Positions 35,317 to 44,820 are shown, counted from the first letter of the stretch. The stretch is 64,000 nt of DNA from Chryseobacterium kimseyorum (GCF_025971945.1 NZ_JAPDHW010000001.1:434001-498000), one strand, 5' to 3'. Notes: generated by a model from the sequence alone, not told the origin. Made by a program: numbers and translations.

Positions 35317-35820
35317 ATGAAAAAGTACATTCTTTTAGGTTCGTTATCATTTTTTCTAATGAACTGTAATAAAAAAACAGAATCGCCTGCAACTAATGCA
35401 AACAGTGATTCGATTAGTGATTCCACGACTGCAGTAGTTGATACTTTAGGTGCTAAATCCTTTTGTTATGTAGGCGTTACCGGAAAAGACAGCGTTTTTG
35501 TAAGCATAGATGACAATTTGGGCACTGTGACTGGAAAAATGAGATATAAAAACAGTGAAAAAGACAGTTCAAAAGGTGAACTTGTGGGTTCCAAATCAGG
35601 TGATACCCTGAAACTTACTTATGAATTTGCATCTGAAGGCACGACCAGTAAAAGAGATATCTTTTTCATCCAAAAAGACGGAAATCTTCTGGAAGGAATT
35701 GGTAATCAGAAAGATGAAAATGGGGCGATGAAATATGCTGACGAAAAGAAAATTGCGTATAAAGACGGACAAAAATTAGAAACTGCAGACTGTGCAATGG
35801 TTTCGGAAGCTCTAAAATAA
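35317..35820 (+). CDS. Small lipoprotein of unknown function
   Basis: 167 residues with a lipobox (SFFLMNC, Cys ~17), followed by a Ser/Thr/Asn-rich tether (~20-45). The mature domain looks beta-rich (FCYVGVTGKDSVFVSIDDNL, ...TSKRDIFFIQKDGNLLEGIG); two Cys (SFCYVG, ADCAMVS) may pair. No family recognised. Its leader is bracketed by a 24-bp repeat. It ends at a strong bidirectional terminator. Confidence 0.8.
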   Translation: MKKYILLGSLSFFLMNCNKKTESPATNANSDSISDSTTAVVDTLGAKSFCYVGVTGKDSVFVSIDDNLGTVTGKMRYKNSEKDSSKGELVGSKSGDTLKLTYEFASEGTTSKRDIFFIQKDGNLLEGIGNQKDENGAMKYADEKKIAYKDGQKLETADCAMVSEALK

Positions 35821-35828
35821 AATTACTA

Positions 35829-35860
35829 AAAAAGTGCAACTCAAATGAGTTGCACTTTTT
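35829..35860. terminator. Bidirectional terminator
   Basis: A 15-pair perfect stem (AAAAAGTGCAACTCA with its complement) and an AA loop, between convergent genes, with A/T runs on each side. Confidence 0.92.
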
Positions 35861-36893
35861 ATTTTAAGTGATCGTTGATAATTTGTATAAAATCATTTAC
35901 CGCGTCTTCATTCGTATTCCATGACGTAATCAAACGGATGGCCGAAGAATTTTCATCAATATTTTTCCAGATATAGAATTCAAATTTTTCTGATAATAAC
36001 TCAATTAGCTCATGATTTACAATTGGGAAAATCTGATTGGTATAAGTATCTGAAAGAAACGGAATCTCTTTTTTCAACAGAGCATTTTTAATCTTCATCG
36101 CCTGCTGATTGGCATGTTTTGCCAAATCGAAATACAGATTATTCTGCATCAGTTCCAGAAACTGAATTCCAAGCAGCCTGCCCTTTGCCAGTAAAGCACC
36201 TTTTTGCTTAATATTAAATGCAAAATCTTCCTGTAATAATTGGTTGTTGATGATGATGGCCTCTCCTATCAGAGCTCCGTTTTTGGTTCCGCCTAAATAG
36301 AAAATATCCGTTAAGTTAGTAAGATCTTCTAAACTTAAATCATTGCTTTCCGACGTCAATGCATGTCCCAATCTCGCTCCATCCATGAATAAGTAAAGAC
36401 TGTTTTCCCTGCAAAAGACTGAAAGATCTTCCAGTTCTTTTTTAGAGTAAATGGTTCCAAGCTCTGTAGAATTTGAAATGTAAACCAGCTTAGGCATTAC
36501 CTGATGCGGAACATTTTTGTGATTCTCTAAAACAGGAATGATATCCGAAGGCGATAATTTTCCTTCTTCTTTTTCAATACTCAAAATTTTATGTCCGGTT
36601 GCTTCGATTGCGCCAGTTTCATTATTTAGAATATGTCCTGTTGATGCAGAAATTACGCATTGATAAGGTTTTAAAACTGAAGAAATTACAATAAGATTTG
36701 CCTGAGTTCCTCCCGAAACAAAATAAATTCCGGCATTCTGATTATTAATTTTTTCTTTGATTAATTCTTTAGCTTTTATTGAATATAAATCTTCTCCGTA
36801 ACCAGCCTGCTGATCGAGATTGTAACGTATAAGTGCTTCAAGAATGTTAGGATGACAACCCTCAGAATAGTCGTTTTTAAAAGAAAATTTCAT
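35859..36893 (-). CDS. Low-specificity threonine aldolase (beta-eliminating lyase family)
   Basis: 344 residues, a fold-type I PLP enzyme. The N-terminus has FKNDYSEGCHPNILEAL and YGEDLYS, typical of threonine aldolase; the cofactor Lys is in YLGGTKNGALIGEA near 203. LFMDGARLGHAL holds the PLP-Asp/Arg region. It should cleave L-threonine/allo-threonine to glycine and acetaldehyde. It is divergent from the DtxR-family gene (85-nt gap). Confidence 0.93.
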   Translation of the reverse strand: MKFSFKNDYSEGCHPNILEALIRYNLDQQAGYGEDLYSIKAKELIKEKINNQNAGIYFVSGGTQANLIVISSVLKPYQCVISASTGHILNNETGAIEATGHKILSIEKEEGKLSPSDIIPVLENHKNVPHQVMPKLVYISNSTELGTIYSKKELEDLSVFCRENSLYLFMDGARLGHALTSESNDLSLEDLTNLTDIFYLGGTKNGALIGEAIIINNQLLQEDFAFNIKQKGALLAKGRLLGIQFLELMQNNLYFDLAKHANQQAMKIKNALLKKEIPFLSDTYTNQIFPIVNHELIELLSEKFEFYIWKNIDENSSAIRLITSWNTNEDAVNDFIQIINDHLK

Positions 36894-36946
36894 GATGTAA
36901 AATTAAAAAAACTTAAAATAACAAGCCTGAATTTTAAATATTATTT

Positions 36947-36976
36947 TGTTAGATTTGTAATGAAAATCATCTAACA
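36947..36976. promoter_or_regulatory. Palindromic operator candidate in front of the DtxR-family gene
   Basis: TGTTAGAT and ATCTAACA, an exact 8+8 inverted repeat with a 14-bp centre, immediately before the TTG start codon at 36979 and 54 nt before the threonine aldolase ATG. It is consistent with autoregulation and possibly control of the divergent gene. Confidence 0.6.
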
Positions 36977-36978
36977 TT

Positions 36979-37632
36979 TTGAAAACAACATTAACCGAAG
37001 AAAATTATCTGAAGGCTTTGTTTCATTTAGTTGACAATGAAGGTAAAGTAACGATTAACGAACTCAGCAAATTTCTCAACGTAAAAATGCCGAGCGTTAA
37101 TAATATGATGAAGAAATTTTCAGAAAAAAAATGGGTCATTTACGAAACCTATAAACCACTGAGAGTTACTGAAAAAGGACGCCGTGAAGCCGCATTAGTG
37201 GTAAGGAAGCACAGACTTACCGAAATGTTTCTGGTTAAAAAAATGAACTTTGGTTGGGAAAACGTTCATGAAATTGCCGAACAGCTGGAACACGTACATT
37301 CTAAAATATTTTTTGACAAAATGGATGAAATATTAGATCATCCGAAATTCGATCCGCACGGAGAACCTATTCCTGACAAAGACGGAAATATTATCTCGAT
37401 GGATTTGCGTAAACTTAGTGACTGCAAGGTTAATGAAAATGTAGTTTTTGCCTCTGTAACCCTTTCTGATGATGCATTTCTAAACTATTTAACGGAAAGA
37501 AAACTTCTCCTGAATACAAAAATTAAGATCATTAAAATCGAAGATTTTGATAAATCGGTAACGGTAGAAGTTGATGGAAAGCAGGAAGTGTTGAGCAAAA
37601 AAGCTACAGAGAAAATTTTGGTTAAAAAATAG
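36979..37632 (+). CDS. DtxR/MntR-family metal-dependent regulator
   Basis: 217 residues, starting with TTG. An N-terminal winged HTH (EENYLKALFHLVDNEGKVTI, MPSVNNMMKKFSEKKW) is followed by a dimerisation helix and metal-binding set (EMFLVKKMNFGWENVHEIAE, HVHSKIFFDKMDEIL with His/Glu) and a FeoA/SH3-like C-terminus (SDCKVNENVVFASVTLSDD). Such proteins sense Fe(II) or Mn(II). An 8+8 palindrome touches the start codon. Metal specificity is not deduced. Confidence 0.9.
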   Translation: MKTTLTEENYLKALFHLVDNEGKVTINELSKFLNVKMPSVNNMMKKFSEKKWVIYETYKPLRVTEKGRREAALVVRKHRLTEMFLVKKMNFGWENVHEIAEQLEHVHSKIFFDKMDEILDHPKFDPHGEPIPDKDGNIISMDLRKLSDCKVNENVVFASVTLSDDAFLNYLTERKLLLNTKIKIIKIEDFDKSVTVEVDGKQEVLSKKATEKILVKK

Positions 37633-37659
37633 AATTGTCATTTCTAAAATCTAAATAAG

Positions 37660-37688
37660 AAATCCCAAACTGTAAAAGTTTGGGATTT
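37660..37688. terminator. Bidirectional terminator
   Basis: A twelve-pair stem AAATCCCAAACT / AGTTTGGGATTT with a five-base loop between convergent genes at 37632 and 37714. Confidence 0.88.
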
Positions 37689-37713
37689 TATTTATACTAA
37701 AAATTAGAAGTGA

Positions 37714-38859
37714 TTAATCTAAAACGCTCCAACCTCTTTTCGGATTGGTGTTTGAAGAAACTTCCTGTTCGTTGACGATGATATTTTCTTTTCTCTGCCC
37801 GATGTAATCCAGTTCGCTCAGTTTAGAGAAAATAATTTCCAAACTTCTTAGCATCTGCTGAATATATAAAAGCGGTTCGCCACAGTTATGATGGTCATAA
37901 TTGGTTTCTGCAACGGTAGATAACTGATTTAATAAAGTATGAGGCGCAATTTCGCTCCATTCCAAGCTGTAATTGAGCATTTCCTCCAGTTCTGCAGGCA
38001 CCAAAACCTGTGTGGCATTGTACATTCTTAATGCAAGTTTTGCAAAAGATTCAATCAAGAAAACCGGTGCCTGATAAGGAATGATGTTTCTGAACTGGAA
38101 ATACATGTCCCCAAAAGTAGTCACCAAAACTGTACATAAAGATTTTACGTTCAAGGCCAACGCAGTATTTTGATTTTTGTGTGAAGCTTTCTGAATGATT
38201 TTAAAAGCATACTGCTGCAGATTTCCAATTGATTTTGCATAGCTGTTATAGTAATCAATTAACGTAGGATGACTTTGCACAGAGGTACATGGCGGAATAA
38301 AATTAGAATTTACCTGAGTGATATTTCCTTTAAAATCAACTTTACCTACAACCAAATAATTTCCTCCCGAATAACTGCTGTTCAGTGATGAAACCGGCAA
38401 CAATTCGATATGATAATTGGCATGCGCATTCGGATGTCTTGGTGGAATCTCCTCAGGATCAATATCTCCAAAAGGAACTTTATCAAAAGGATTCACCGAA
38501 ATGAGGATATAATATTCACCGTCGATATTATCTTCTTCCATGTTCATCGACTTTGCAAGAGATTTTACGCTCACTCTCCTATCTCTCAGTTCAATTCTGT
38601 AACCAGCCAGTGTAACGGCACTGCAGTGTTTGATTACAAGCTGTACATCGTTGGTTGCCGTATTGTGAACATCAAAAATTGTTTTATCGGTAAAGTCATT
38701 CGGAATTGGCAACAGTCCGTAGTTGTATGTTGTAATGGCCAATGAATTGGCATCTCTGATGGTATCAATTAAAAAATTATCCTGATCATTCAGGTGTCTT
38801 TGGGAAACCTTCATCCCATCGACCCAGTTGATTGCAAAATGTTTGATTGGCTGTATCAT
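37714..38859 (-). CDS. tssK: Type VI secretion baseplate protein TssK (T6SSiii)
   Basis: 381 residues. The opening HFAINWVDGMKVSQRHLNDQ is the TssK N-terminal hallmark (W-x-x-GM-x-x-x-x-x-H). Length is shorter than proteobacterial TssK (~440), as in Bacteroidetes T6SSiii. TssK forms the baseplate adaptor between the tail and the membrane complex. It is the last gene of the tssG-tssN-tssK operon (25 nt after tssN). Confidence 0.88.
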   Translation of the reverse strand: MIQPIKHFAINWVDGMKVSQRHLNDQDNFLIDTIRDANSLAITTYNYGLLPIPNDFTDKTIFDVHNTATNDVQLVIKHCSAVTLAGYRIELRDRRVSVKSLAKSMNMEEDNIDGEYYILISVNPFDKVPFGDIDPEEIPPRHPNAHANYHIELLPVSSLNSSYSGGNYLVVGKVDFKGNITQVNSNFIPPCTSVQSHPTLIDYYNSYAKSIGNLQQYAFKIIQKASHKNQNTALALNVKSLCTVLVTTFGDMYFQFRNIIPYQAPVFLIESFAKLALRMYNATQVLVPAELEEMLNYSLEWSEIAPHTLLNQLSTVAETNYDHHNCGEPLLYIQQMLRSLEIIFSKLSELDYIGQRKENIIVNEQEVSSNTNPKRGWSVLD

Positions 38860-38884
38860 AGTAATACTTTTTTAAAATTTGTGA

Positions 38885-39784
38885 TTATGCTTTTCTTTTT
38901 CCTTCTTCTTCATGCTGAATGACCCTTTTACAGATCACAACTTCGTTCTCTGATATACCGTTGGTGTTGATATCCTGATCAAAATCGATATATTTTCTGA
39001 AACTGAAAAAAGATTTTTTAGTGTAAAATATCCAGTAGTAAGATTCTCTGCTCTCGTCTGACAGGTGGATTATCGATTTTGGATTTTTATGATTGTAATC
39101 GTCTACCACACGGAAAAACCAGTCTCCAAATGTAACTCCTGTAGGTAAAGTTTTTGCTTTAATTCTGAAACGGTTGGCATCTTCAAGATTCTTGCTCAGC
39201 TCTACATTTAAAACCATTAAACGGTCAAAATCTGCACCTTCAAAATCCGGTGGTTTCTGATCCGGAGAATATCTCCATGTTTTATAGATATCTACCGGGA
39301 TACTGATAAACTGAATATAGCAATAATGAAAGACCATCGGTACAAAAAATATCAAAGCACTGGTCGCTGACATTACCGGATATCCCTGATCTTTACTGAT
39401 CCACCTGAAAATAAGCACAAATAAGTACGCACCCAATAGAACACAGGTAATTGAAAGTACAGATTCAAACAAAACACTCAAGCCAAATGACTGAATGTGT
39501 TTACGGAAAAACCGGTGCATTAAATTAACGTGAAAAATTCCAAGTAAAAGGTAGATAGCCTGTGAAATCAAGTACCAATATGGGTTGAAAAGATTTCCTG
39601 AAAAGCCGAAAAATCCAGGAATTGCCAGACACAAACTGCACAGCAAAACGTAGATAATGATCACCTTGATTTTTATTGCAGGCTGATTTCTTCTGATGAC
39701 ACCCATGATGCCCATCATAATTACCGCCAGCAACGGCACTAATATAAATCTTAAAAATACACCTTTGACTGATGAAAATTCCAT
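38885..39784 (-). CDS. tssN: Type VI secretion membrane protein TssN
   Basis: 299 residues. About five hydrophobic helices fill the first ~170 residues (FILVPLLAVIMMGIMGVI, VIIIYVLLCSLCLAI, LISQAIYLLLGIF, LSITCVLLGAYLFVLIF, ALIFFVPMVF), then a ~130-residue soluble C-terminus. TssN is a Bacteroidetes-specific T6SSiii component thought to replace part of the membrane complex. Gene order between TssG and TssK supports the call. Confidence 0.85.
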   Translation of the reverse strand: MEFSSVKGVFLRFILVPLLAVIMMGIMGVIRRNQPAIKIKVIIIYVLLCSLCLAIPGFFGFSGNLFNPYWYLISQAIYLLLGIFHVNLMHRFFRKHIQSFGLSVLFESVLSITCVLLGAYLFVLIFRWISKDQGYPVMSATSALIFFVPMVFHYCYIQFISIPVDIYKTWRYSPDQKPPDFEGADFDRLMVLNVELSKNLEDANRFRIKAKTLPTGVTFGDWFFRVVDDYNHKNPKSIIHLSDESRESYYWIFYTKKSFFSFRKYIDFDQDINTNGISENEVVICKRVIQHEEEGKRKA

Positions 39785-39837
39785 TTAATTCAATTAATAA
39801 TGATTGTGATTGATGATTGTAAATATAACAAAATATT

Positions 39838-40779
39838 TTACAGAAAAGTAGAGAAACCTAGCCGGTTAGAATTTCTTTCGTCGTCTTCCAGCATGAATGA
39901 ATATTCTTTCTTTTCTGTGATAAAATTTTCCTCTATATCGACATGTACCGGAAGACAGTAATCGTACAGAGCCTGTAAAACCTTTCTGAAAGGATTTCCC
40001 GGAATATACTTTTTCATTTCGTTGTACGGAATCGGGCCAACATTGACCACCCAATTTCTTTCTCCATCCATGTGTTTACCGCTTGGGATATACGTAACGC
40101 CGAGTTTCGAGTTTCCTAAAAGTATAGAGTCATCCTCTTCCTCAATTCTGTCGATAACATTTGGTGTAAAAGAAATTTCTACCGGAACCTGCAAAAAAGA
40201 AGTCATACAGCGCTCGAACCATTTTTTATCACCTCTTATCTGATGGAAAAATGGCAGAATATGAATAAAAATATAGGCATTCTTTTTATCCAGCATCTTG
40301 ACAATCGGCCACAGTTCTGAAAATACCGTCAAAAGTGAGTCGGTATCACTTGCGAGATCGAAGTCATATTCTTTAAGCAAGGCACCTATTTCTGTAAAGA
40401 AAATTTCAAGTTCAAAAGGCATGAAAAATTTCCTTGCATCTTCTTCTACTCTTTTTTGCTTTCTGATTTCGTTCACCACACTTTCCACATTTTTTCTTGA
40501 AGTGTTGAGTGATGGCGGATGAAAAAGTCCTTCAGGTAAATAATCGTAAATACCTTCTCTGTAGGTTTTTATACTCAAAACTTCTTCGTCAAAACCAAGA
40601 TACTGGCTGGAAATACTTTTAATATCTTTTAAATAAGCCCTGTCATTAATCCCAATCCTGTCGATGAAAATATTGCTGACTGCCCGATGGTATTTCAGGA
40701 GGTTGACGGCAACTGCTTCAGCTTTGAAATCTGTCTGCAGTTTGTTATAATGCATATCTACAATGCTATTGTCGTACAT
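39838..40779 (-). CDS. tssG: Type VI secretion baseplate protein TssG
   Basis: 313 residues, soluble. The C-terminus (NSNRLGFSTFL) resembles the end of TssG proteins (LGxxTxL). Position before tssN and tssK is the usual T6SSiii order. TssG with TssF forms a baseplate wedge. The overall assignment relies on order and C-terminal pattern; internal motifs are weak. The -7-like TATCTTTA at 40811-40818 may be its promoter. Confidence 0.78.
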   Translation of the reverse strand: MYDNSIVDMHYNKLQTDFKAEAVAVNLLKYHRAVSNIFIDRIGINDRAYLKDIKSISSQYLGFDEEVLSIKTYREGIYDYLPEGLFHPPSLNTSRKNVESVVNEIRKQKRVEEDARKFFMPFELEIFFTEIGALLKEYDFDLASDTDSLLTVFSELWPIVKMLDKKNAYIFIHILPFFHQIRGDKKWFERCMTSFLQVPVEISFTPNVIDRIEEEDDSILLGNSKLGVTYIPSGKHMDGERNWVVNVGPIPYNEMKKYIPGNPFRKVLQALYDYCLPVHVDIEENFITEKKEYSFMLEDDERNSNRLGFSTFL

Positions 40780-41020
40780 ACTTTGTGTTTCGTGATTGTG
40801 GTTGTTAATGTAAAGATAATATATCTCTCAAATTTGAAAAGTATTTTCTCTACAATTTTTTTCAAATATTTTCTTTATCCAATTTAGCAATAATTTTACA
40901 ATCCACTGAGTAAAAATTTGAGAATTTTTAAAATGTAGAGCGGAAATTAAATTTATTTAACACTCGATAAATATCATAAGAAAACATTGCCAAATTTCTC
41001 TGATTATAAAAACTCTACCC

Positions 41021-41028
41021 TATCTTTG
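41021..41028 (+). promoter_or_regulatory. -7 element of the S1/P1 nuclease gene
   Basis: TATCTTTG fits TAnnTTTG, 25 nt before the ATG. The -33 box is not clear. Confidence 0.5.
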
Positions 41029-41053
41029 CCCTTTAAAAAATATTATTAAAAAA

Positions 41054-41845
41054 ATGAAAAGTATTTATTCTAAAATGCTGCTTTTAATGATGATCTCCAG
41101 CTCAATATATGCTTTTGCGTGGGGATTGACGGGACATCGAGTGATTGCAGAGATTGCAGAAAATCATCTGTCGGGAAAAGCAAAAAGAGAAATTAGAAAA
41201 ATGATGGGACAGGAACGTTTGGCATACTGGGCAAACTGGCCAGATTTCATCAAATCTGATACTACAGGAGTTTGGAAGCAGACTTCGGTTTGGCATTATG
41301 TGAATATAGATCCACAGACTGATTTTACATCCTTTGAAAAAAACCTGAAAGCCCAGTCTGGCCCAAGCCTCTACTCTCAGATTAAAACTTTATCGTCGCA
41401 GATAAAAGACGAAAAAACTTCTGAAAAAGACAGAAAAATAGCTTTGATCTTTCTGATTCACATGATGGGAGATCTTTCTCAGCCGATGCATACGGGAAGA
41501 TCTGAAGATTTAGGCGGTAATAAAATCAATGTTACTTATTTTGGTGACAAAACAAATTTACACTCAGTTTGGGACGGAAAATTAGTAGATTCTCAAAAAT
41601 ACAGCTATACAGAATATGCTAAACTTTTGGATATTAAATCTAAGGAAGAGGTAAAGCAAATTCAGTCTGGAACGCTTGAAAACTGGCTATACGATTCTCA
41701 TCAGATTGCAAATAAAATCTATGCACAAACTCCTAACGATTCTAAATTATCTTACGATTATCAGTATAAATTTAATGATACCATGGAGAGACAGCTTCTT
41801 TATGGAGGCTTAAGACTGGCAAAAGTATTGAATGATCTATTCTAA
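41054..41845 (+). CDS. Secreted S1/P1 nuclease
   Basis: 263 residues. After the signal peptide (LLLMMISSSIYAFA) the mature chain begins WGLTGHRVIAEIAENHL, with the N-terminal Trp and His that bind zinc in S1/P1 nucleases. Further ligands: WPDFIKSD (Asp near 62), TSVWHYVNID (His), IHMMGDLSQPMHTG (His, Asp, His), GGNKINV, LHSVWDGKL (His, Asp). This is a complete zinc site set, so a single-strand-preferring nuclease or 3'-nucleotidase, exported and probably for nutrient scavenging. Terminator at 41899. Confidence 0.95.
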   Translation: MKSIYSKMLLLMMISSSIYAFAWGLTGHRVIAEIAENHLSGKAKREIRKMMGQERLAYWANWPDFIKSDTTGVWKQTSVWHYVNIDPQTDFTSFEKNLKAQSGPSLYSQIKTLSSQIKDEKTSEKDRKIALIFLIHMMGDLSQPMHTGRSEDLGGNKINVTYFGDKTNLHSVWDGKLVDSQKYSYTEYAKLLDIKSKEEVKQIQSGTLENWLYDSHQIANKIYAQTPNDSKLSYDYQYKFNDTMERQLLYGGLRLAKVLNDLF

Positions 41846-41898
41846 GATGAATTGTGAATAAGTGAATTTTAAAAGTCAATTTTCAATTCTACATATAT

Positions 41899-41930
41899 AA
41901 AGTGAAACTTCGGTTTCACTTTTTTTTATT
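41899..41930 (+). terminator. Rho-independent terminator with TTCG loop
   Basis: AAAGTGAAAC TTCG GTTTCACTTT, ten pairs and a stable tetraloop, followed by a long T-run. The remainder of 41846-42242 contains no gene that I can see. Confidence 0.92.
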
Positions 41931-42221
41931 CCGTAAGTGTACGTGTTTTTCGAAATGAAACGGAGAAAAATCTATCGAGAATCCTTGAACTTCTTACAAA
42001 CTCTGTCTTAATCAAAGACTTCCCACCACGCTTTCCTGTACGCTATTTCGTGAGACCTAGCTGAAAATTCTTTCAAAAAAATTTTGATGCGACATCTTCA
42101 TTAATTAAAAACAATATCGATAATTTACAACTAAAAATCCGTCTTTATTTTAATTAAATGAAAAATAATTAAAAAAAGTGTAACCTTTTGTTAGTTTCAA
42201 ACGTATAATATACAGTAACTC

Positions 42222-42229
42222 TATTTTTG
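42222..42229 (+). promoter_or_regulatory. -7 element of rpoD
   Basis: TATTTTTG fits TAnnTTTG, 13 nt before the start codon at 42243. A TTTTG at 42186-42190 is too far upstream to serve as a standard -33 box. Confidence 0.4.
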
Positions 42230-42242
42230 AGAATAAAAATAA

Positions 42243-43109
42243 ATGAGACAATTAAAAATAACCAAGCAGGTTACCAACAGGGAAACCGCTTCACTAGACA
42301 AGTATTTGCAGGAAATTGGTAAAGTAGAACTGATTACCGCAGACGAAGAAGTTGATTTGGCACAAAAGATCCGCGCCGGCGACAGAGTCGCGTTGGAGAA
42401 ACTGATCAAAGCCAACCTTCGTTTCGTAGTTTCAGTATCTAAGCAGTACCAAAACCAAGGTCTATCTCTTCCCGATTTGATCAATGAAGGAAATTTAGGA
42501 TTGATGAAGGCTGCAAAAAGATATGACGAAACAAGAGGTTTTAAATTTATCTCTTACGCCGTATGGTGGATTCGTCAGTCGATTTTGCAGGCTTTGGCTG
42601 AGCAGTCAAGAATTGTAAGATTACCGCTGAACAAAATTGGTTCGATCAACAAAATCAATAAAGCATACGCTCACCTTGAACAGGAAAATGAAAGACCACC
42701 TTCTCCGGAAGAATTGGCTGAAGTTCTTGACATGAGTGAAGAAGACATCAAAGAATCAATGAAAAACTCTGGAAGACACCTGTCTATGGATGCACCATTG
42801 GTGGAAGGTGAAGATTCTAACCTGTATGACGTATTGCGTTCTGGAGAATCTCCAAGCCCAGATAAAGATTTGATGCTTGAATCTCTTCAGATTGAAATTG
42901 AAAGAGCATTGAACACGTTGACTCCAAGAGAGGCAGATTTGGTAAGATTATATTTCGGACTGAACGGTAAACATCCAATGACTTTGGAAGAAATCGGTGA
43001 AACTTTTGACCTTACAAGAGAAAGAGTTCGTCAGATTAAAGAAAAAGCAATTAAAAGACTGAAACACAATACCAGAAGTAAGATTTTGAAGTCTTATTTA
43101 GGTAAATAA
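42243..43109 (+). CDS. rpoD: RNA polymerase primary sigma factor RpoD/SigA
   Basis: 288 residues. No region 1.1; region 1.2 begins almost at once ([20 protein letters not shown]). Region 2 has [16 protein letters not shown]-like and [28 protein letters not shown], then region 3 and region 4.2 ([20 protein letters not shown]). This is the short Bacteroidetes primary sigma that reads TTG/TAnnTTTG promoters. It has its own -7 and a terminator at 43132. Confidence 0.97.
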   Translation: MRQLKITKQVTNRETASLDKYLQEIGKVELITADEEVDLAQKIRAGDRVALEKLIKANLRFVVSVSKQYQNQGLSLPDLINEGNLGLMKAAKRYDETRGFKFISYAVWWIRQSILQALAEQSRIVRLPLNKIGSINKINKAYAHLEQENERPPSPEELAEVLDMSEEDIKESMKNSGRHLSMDAPLVEGEDSNLYDVLRSGESPSPDKDLMLESLQIEIERALNTLTPREADLVRLYFGLNGKHPMTLEEIGETFDLTRERVRQIKEKAIKRLKHNTRSKILKSYLGK

Positions 43110-43131
43110 TTTTAGTTTAAATAATTTATTA

Positions 43132-43168
43132 AGCGGAGTTTGAATTTTTCAGGCTCCGTTTTTTTTAC
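43132..43168 (+). terminator. Rho-independent terminator of rpoD
   Basis: CGGAG ... TGAA/TTCA ... CTCCG, with a long T-run right after. It ends just before the 43177 gene. Confidence 0.8.
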
Positions 43169-43176
43169 ATTTGAAT

Positions 43177-43644
43177 ATGGAAATATATTTAGCTTTTGGA
43201 ACACTAATTTTCCTCTTTATTCTAGGGAATCTAGCATTTCACAATTATAATAAGAATAAGCATGAAAAGTTTTTAGCATCTTTATCCGGAAAAGGATTTA
43301 TCAAACTTAATAGTATAAATACTGATATTGATATATCAAGTAGTAACTCTATTTATAATTATCAGATTAATAAATCTACTATCATTCTTTTGAATGACCA
43401 TATTTTTTTACTTATCAAAAGTAAAATTTTTAACGTAGCTCAACCTATCCTGCAAATAAGCAGGATTGAAAATAGAGAAAATTTTGCTTACATTTGGGAG
43501 AAAATCAATTATATTTCAAAACAGAAGGCTGATGATAAAATTAGGATTAAAGGCTATTCAAAAAGAGGATTAGCAAAGATCGATTACAGAATCATTTTAG
43601 ATTTTAGCGGAAAAAAATGTGATTTAATTTATTTTAAATTTTAA
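43177..43644 (+). CDS. Small protein with one N-terminal membrane helix
   Basis: 155 residues from the ATG (a TTG at 43171 is an alternative). A hydrophobic helix (LAFGTLIFLFILGNLAF) spans residues 4-20, then a soluble, Lys/Ile/Asn-rich domain predicted as beta strands (STIILLNDHIFLLIKSK, IRIKGYSKRGLAKIDYRIIL). No family recognised. It is 9 nt upstream of the FAD monooxygenase and may be co-transcribed. Confidence 0.7.
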   Translation: MEIYLAFGTLIFLFILGNLAFHNYNKNKHEKFLASLSGKGFIKLNSINTDIDISSSNSIYNYQINKSTIILLNDHIFLLIKSKIFNVAQPILQISRIENRENFAYIWEKINYISKQKADDKIRIKGYSKRGLAKIDYRIILDFSGKKCDLIYFKF

Positions 43645-43653
43645 AAATTTTAA

Positions 43654-44772
43654 ATGAATCCAATCTCAATTATAGGAGCCGGAATTGGCGGACTGACCTT
43701 AGGAAATATTCTAAAGCAACAGAATTTAGATTTTACCATTTATGACTCTGCGACAGAAATAAAACCTGTCGGAGCGGGAATTATGATGGCAGTTAATGCA
43801 ATGCAGATTTTTGAGAAATTAGGCTTAAAAGAAAAAATTGAAAATGCCGGAAACAAAATCCATGGTATTTCGATCACGGATGAAAAATTGAAAACCATTA
43901 CCACGACAGATGTTTTGGCCTTAGAAAAGAAATTTAATTCCTGCAATGTTGCGATTCACAGAGCAGATTTACAGAATATTTTGGCCGAAAATCTAGGTTT
44001 TGAAAACATCATACTCAATCATAGTTTACGAACGATTAAGAAGAAAGAAAACTATCATTTACACTTTGAAAACGGAAACGGAATTGAAAGTAAAATCGTT
44101 TTCGGAGCTGACGGAATCCATTCAAAAGTAAGAAATCAAATTTTTAAGACAGGAACTATCAGAAATGCCCAACAAAAATGTTGGCGCGGACTGACAAATT
44201 TCAATCTTCCTGAACAATATTTTCATCATGCTTTGGAAATCTGGGGAAAGGGAAAACGTTTTGGTTTTGTGAAACTTTCTGATAATAAAGTCTATTGGTA
44301 CGCTTTAATCAACGAAAATAAGTTTACAGAAAATATTGATTTAATGAATACCTTCAGAGATTTCAATCCTTTAGTATTACAGATTCTGGAAGCTACAAAA
44401 CCGGAAAACATTATTTTAAATGACATTATTGATCTCGCTCCCCTTCCAAAATGGTATGCAGATAATCTTTGTCTGATTGGTGATGCGGCTCACGCAACCA
44501 CTCCAAATATGGGACAAGGCGCCTGTCAGTCGATTGAAGATGCTTATGTGATCGGGAAATTACTGGAAGCCAACCAAGATTATCATTCGGTATTCGAAGA
44601 ATTCCAAAAGATCAGAAGAATTAAAGTCGATTACATTGTCAATACCAGCTGGAAAATCGGCCGGATTTCTCAGTGGGAAAAAGGAAATATTCTACGGAAC
44701 TTTGTGATGCGCATGATTCCTGAAAGTATCAATCAAAAAATGATTGAGAAAATTCTACAGCTGGAAATGTAA
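43654..44772 (+). CDS. FAD-dependent monooxygenase
   Basis: 372 residues, class A flavoprotein hydroxylase (UbiH/PHBH, TetX/salicylate hydroxylase-like). Motif 1 GAGIGG (8-13), the DG motif FGADGIHSKVR near 148, and motif 3 CLIGDAAHATTPNMGQGACQ near 278 all match. The substrate is unknown (aromatic compound or drug). It is soluble. A terminator hairpin follows its stop directly. Confidence 0.92.
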   Translation: MNPISIIGAGIGGLTLGNILKQQNLDFTIYDSATEIKPVGAGIMMAVNAMQIFEKLGLKEKIENAGNKIHGISITDEKLKTITTTDVLALEKKFNSCNVAIHRADLQNILAENLGFENIILNHSLRTIKKKENYHLHFENGNGIESKIVFGADGIHSKVRNQIFKTGTIRNAQQKCWRGLTNFNLPEQYFHHALEIWGKGKRFGFVKLSDNKVYWYALINENKFTENIDLMNTFRDFNPLVLQILEATKPENIILNDIIDLAPLPKWYADNLCLIGDAAHATTPNMGQGACQSIEDAYVIGKLLEANQDYHSVFEEFQKIRRIKVDYIVNTSWKIGRISQWEKGNILRNFVMRMIPESINQKMIEKILQLEM

Positions 44773-44799
44773 AAAGAAACCCCAACAGAGTTTCTTTTT
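44771..44799. terminator. Bidirectional terminator
   Basis: AAAAAGAAAC / GTTTCTTTTT, ten pairs, loop CCCAACAGA. It overlaps the stop region of the monooxygenase and also faces the DUF3347 gene. Confidence 0.8.
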
Positions 44800-44820
44800 A
44801 CAATTATATTTAATAAAAAA

